From Mauremys mutica (lineage: Eukaryota; Chordata; Testudines; Geoemydidae): 64,000 bases of DNA. How positions within the stretch are numbered: the first letter of the stretch is position 1; every line of letters starts with the position of its first letter. The stretch is taken from contig NC_059084.1 in the NCBI RefSeq assembly GCF_020497125.1, positions 35,907,949-35,971,948 on the forward strand, in the 5' to 3' direction. The translations under genes were made by a program, and so were the position numbers. The notes under the pieces are model-generated. The model was not told the DNA's origin and did not search any database. It saw only the letters and a program-made list of their open reading frames with translations. This document shows, piece after piece, positions 62,483 through 64,000 of the stretch.

Positions 62483-62613
62483 ATGCATCCGATGAAGTGG
62501 GCTGTAGCCCACGAAAGCTTATGCTCAAAGAAAAGTGTTAGTTTCTAAGGTGCCACAACTACTCCTGTTCTTTTTACGGATACAGACTAACACGGCTGCT
62601 ACTCTGAAACCTG
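62483..62613 (+). mobile_element. Penelope-like element tail
   Basis: ATGCATCCGATGAAGTGGGC, then CACGAAAGCTTATGCTC, then TTAGTTTCTAAGGTGCCACA, then ACAGACTAACACGGCTGCTA is the same terminal block as at 15673 and, reversed, at 4062. It abuts the LTR-like repeat on its left. Confidence 0.75.
62485..62526 (+). ncRNA. Hammerhead-ribozyme-like core
   Basis: CCGATGA (62489-62495) is followed by a six-pair hairpin GTGGGC-TGTA-GCCCAC (62497-62512), then GAAA (62513-62516), a mini-stem GC-TTAT-GC and TC, with the predicted cut after 62526. This is the order of a type I hammerhead with a tiny stem III, and hammerheads in Penelope-like elements are published knowledge. Two deviations weaken it: C instead of U at the second core position and one extra A before stem II. 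Activity is unproven. Confidence 0.45.
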
Positions 62614-63317
62614 CCACAATAGCTTGTGTTAAACATTCAAACCCATGGTTTTGGCATAATTTTAAATTAAGGCCATGGTGAGTTATCCTAGTGTTAAAAG
62701 TTTTAACCCACCACAGGAACCTTTTTTTTTTTTTTTTGTAGAAAATAAAAAAATTCCTGTTTAATAATAGTACTTGTTTTTTACAGCACTTTTAATCCAT
62801 TGATCTCAATGGACATTACAAAATTTGTGTATGATTTTATATGAGTTTTTATGTCTTTCATGGATATCTTGCATGTTTTTTTTTCTGTTTCAAATGTGTA
62901 AACACCCAAAGCCCAGACATGCTCAAAATAACATATGTACACAAACACACTCAAATATACAAGCACACCATCATGCACTCTCACAAATCCATACATACTA
63001 AGAAAAACAAAATACATACCTTCATAAAGCGAAACACATGCACAAACACACATTGCAGGCCGATCCTCAGGTGGAGTAAATCACTGTCGCTCCATTGACT
63101 TTCCCCGGCTGGAGATTTGACTCTCATTGTTTTGTTGTGTGTGTTTGTGTTTGTGCGTCTATGTGCAGTGTGCTTGTGTTTGTGAGATGTGGGTCTTATG
63201 AGTGGATGTTTGTGTTTACAGAAGATTTACACAGAAGTAGCCATGAAATGTAAATCCAAGTTCAAAACCCACCACACCAAAATACTGGATGGTGTGTTTC
63301 ACTGATCCATTGACCTT
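62614..63317. other. No gene recognised
   Basis: Contains a poly(T) run at 62722-62737 and CA/GT-rich segments at 62935-63055 and 63135-63190. The open frames are compositional. Confidence 0.45.
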
Positions 63318-64000
63318 CATAGAATCATAGAATGTCAGGGTTGGAAGAGACCTCAGGAGGTCATCTAGTCCAACCCCCTGCTCAAAGCAGGACCAATCCC
63401 CAACTAAATCATCCCAGACAGGGCTTTGTCAAGCTGGGCCTTAAAAACCTCTAAGGAAGGAGATTCCACCACCTCCCTAGGTAACCCATTCCAGTGCTTC
63501 ACCACACTCCAAGTGAAAAAGGTTTTCCTAATATCCAACCTAAACCTCCCCCACTGCAACTTGAGACCATTACTCCTTGTTCTGTCATCTGCTATCACTG
63601 AGAACAGTCTAGATCCATCCTCTTTGGAACCCCCTTTCAGGTAGTTGAAAGCAGCTAACAAATCCCCCTCATTCTTCTCTTCTGAGACTAAATAATCAGC
63701 CTCTCCTCATAAGTCATGTGCTCCAGCCCCCTAATCATTTTTGTTGCCCTCTGCTGGACTCTTTCCAATTTTTCCACATCCTTCTTGTAGTGTGGGGCCC
63801 AAAACTGGACACAGTACTCCAGATGAAGCCTTACCAATGCCAAATAGAGGGGAACGATCACACCCCTCGATCTGCTGGCAATGCTCCTACTTATATAGCC
63901 CAGAATGTCATTAACCTTCTTGGCAACAAGGGCACATTGTTGATTCTTATCCAGCTTCTCATCCAGCGTAACCCCTAGGTCCTTTTCTGCAGAACTGCTG
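63318..64000 (-). mobile_element. CR1 LINE, runs off the right edge
   Basis: The 3' tip CATAGAATCATAGAATGTCA is at about 63318. ORF2 C-terminal coding follows (63404-63661, ending VFKAQLDKALSGMI-like in reverse), then a shift near 63665-63700 where bases of the LRELGLFSL region are missing. The part beyond codes [16 protein letters not shown] and continues past 64000. It is broken by at least one deletion. Confidence 0.9.

Overview
The window is nuclear DNA of an amniote, almost certainly a cryptodiran turtle. The evidence is the repeat content. There are many CR1 LINEs with turtle-type 3' tails, a tRNA-derived SINE ending in a CR1-like tail (the tortoise Pol III/SINE arrangement), Penelope-like element tails, hAT and Harbinger elements, and intronless class II olfactory receptor (OR) genes. 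There are no bacterial operons, no CRISPR arrays and no typical multi-exon host genes. The host's own genes seen here are four OR loci: two intact (48882-49826 +, 55868-56812 -) and two broken (17056-18005 -, 39596-41188 +). Almost everything else that can be named is mobile-element sequence.

Layout. 0-8 kb: microsatellites, old MIR-like SINEs, CR1 tails, a Penelope tail, a hAT MITE, a turtle SINE and an LTR-like repeat. 7.67 kb: a tRNA-Thr-like sequence. 8.0-12.2 kb: a near full-length but decayed CR1 (+) with ORF1 (esterase) and ORF2 (endonuclease and RT), interrupted by an LTR-like insert. 12.3 kb: turtle SINE. 12.7-15.4 kb: older CR1 (-) carrying a hAT MITE. 15.4-15.8 kb: inverted Penelope fragments. 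16.0-16.6 kb: 666-bp hAT element with perfect target duplication. 17-18 kb: OR pseudogene. 19.2-21.5 kb: a 47/48-bp minisatellite split by a solo LTR. 22.9-23.7 kb: LTR-like repeat. 24.6-29.4 kb: an apparently complete PIF/Harbinger transposon with transposase (+) and a Myb/SANT-like partner gene (-). 30.6 kb: tRNA-Thr-headed SINE.

30.8-37.0 kb: a solo LTR into which an intact, very young Ty3/Gypsy element (31219-36569, minus strand) has inserted. Its two 400-bp LTRs read as identical, and one open frame encodes gag, protease, integrase, RT and RNase H in that order. Integrase before RT, together with a SCAN-like capsid segment, places it in the Gmr1-like group. This is the most striking feature of the window.

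38-64 kb: further LTR-like repeats, the OR pseudogene split by a solo LTR, CR1 copies of several ages (one with a 651-codon open frame, 53718-55673), a 1.1-kb hAT element, a Harbinger-type MITE with TAA duplications, a truncated Penelope GIY-YIG coding segment, a GC-rich LTR-like repeat followed by a Penelope tail with a hammerhead-ribozyme-like core, and a CR1 that runs off the right edge.

How the parts relate. The locus looks like part of an OR cluster in a repeat-rich region. The CR1s could supply reverse transcription for the SINEs that share their tails. The Harbinger element carries both proteins its family needs and could act on small MITEs with similar ends. The Gypsy element has every recognisable domain for autonomous movement. 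No conclusion about expression or activity can be drawn from sequence alone.
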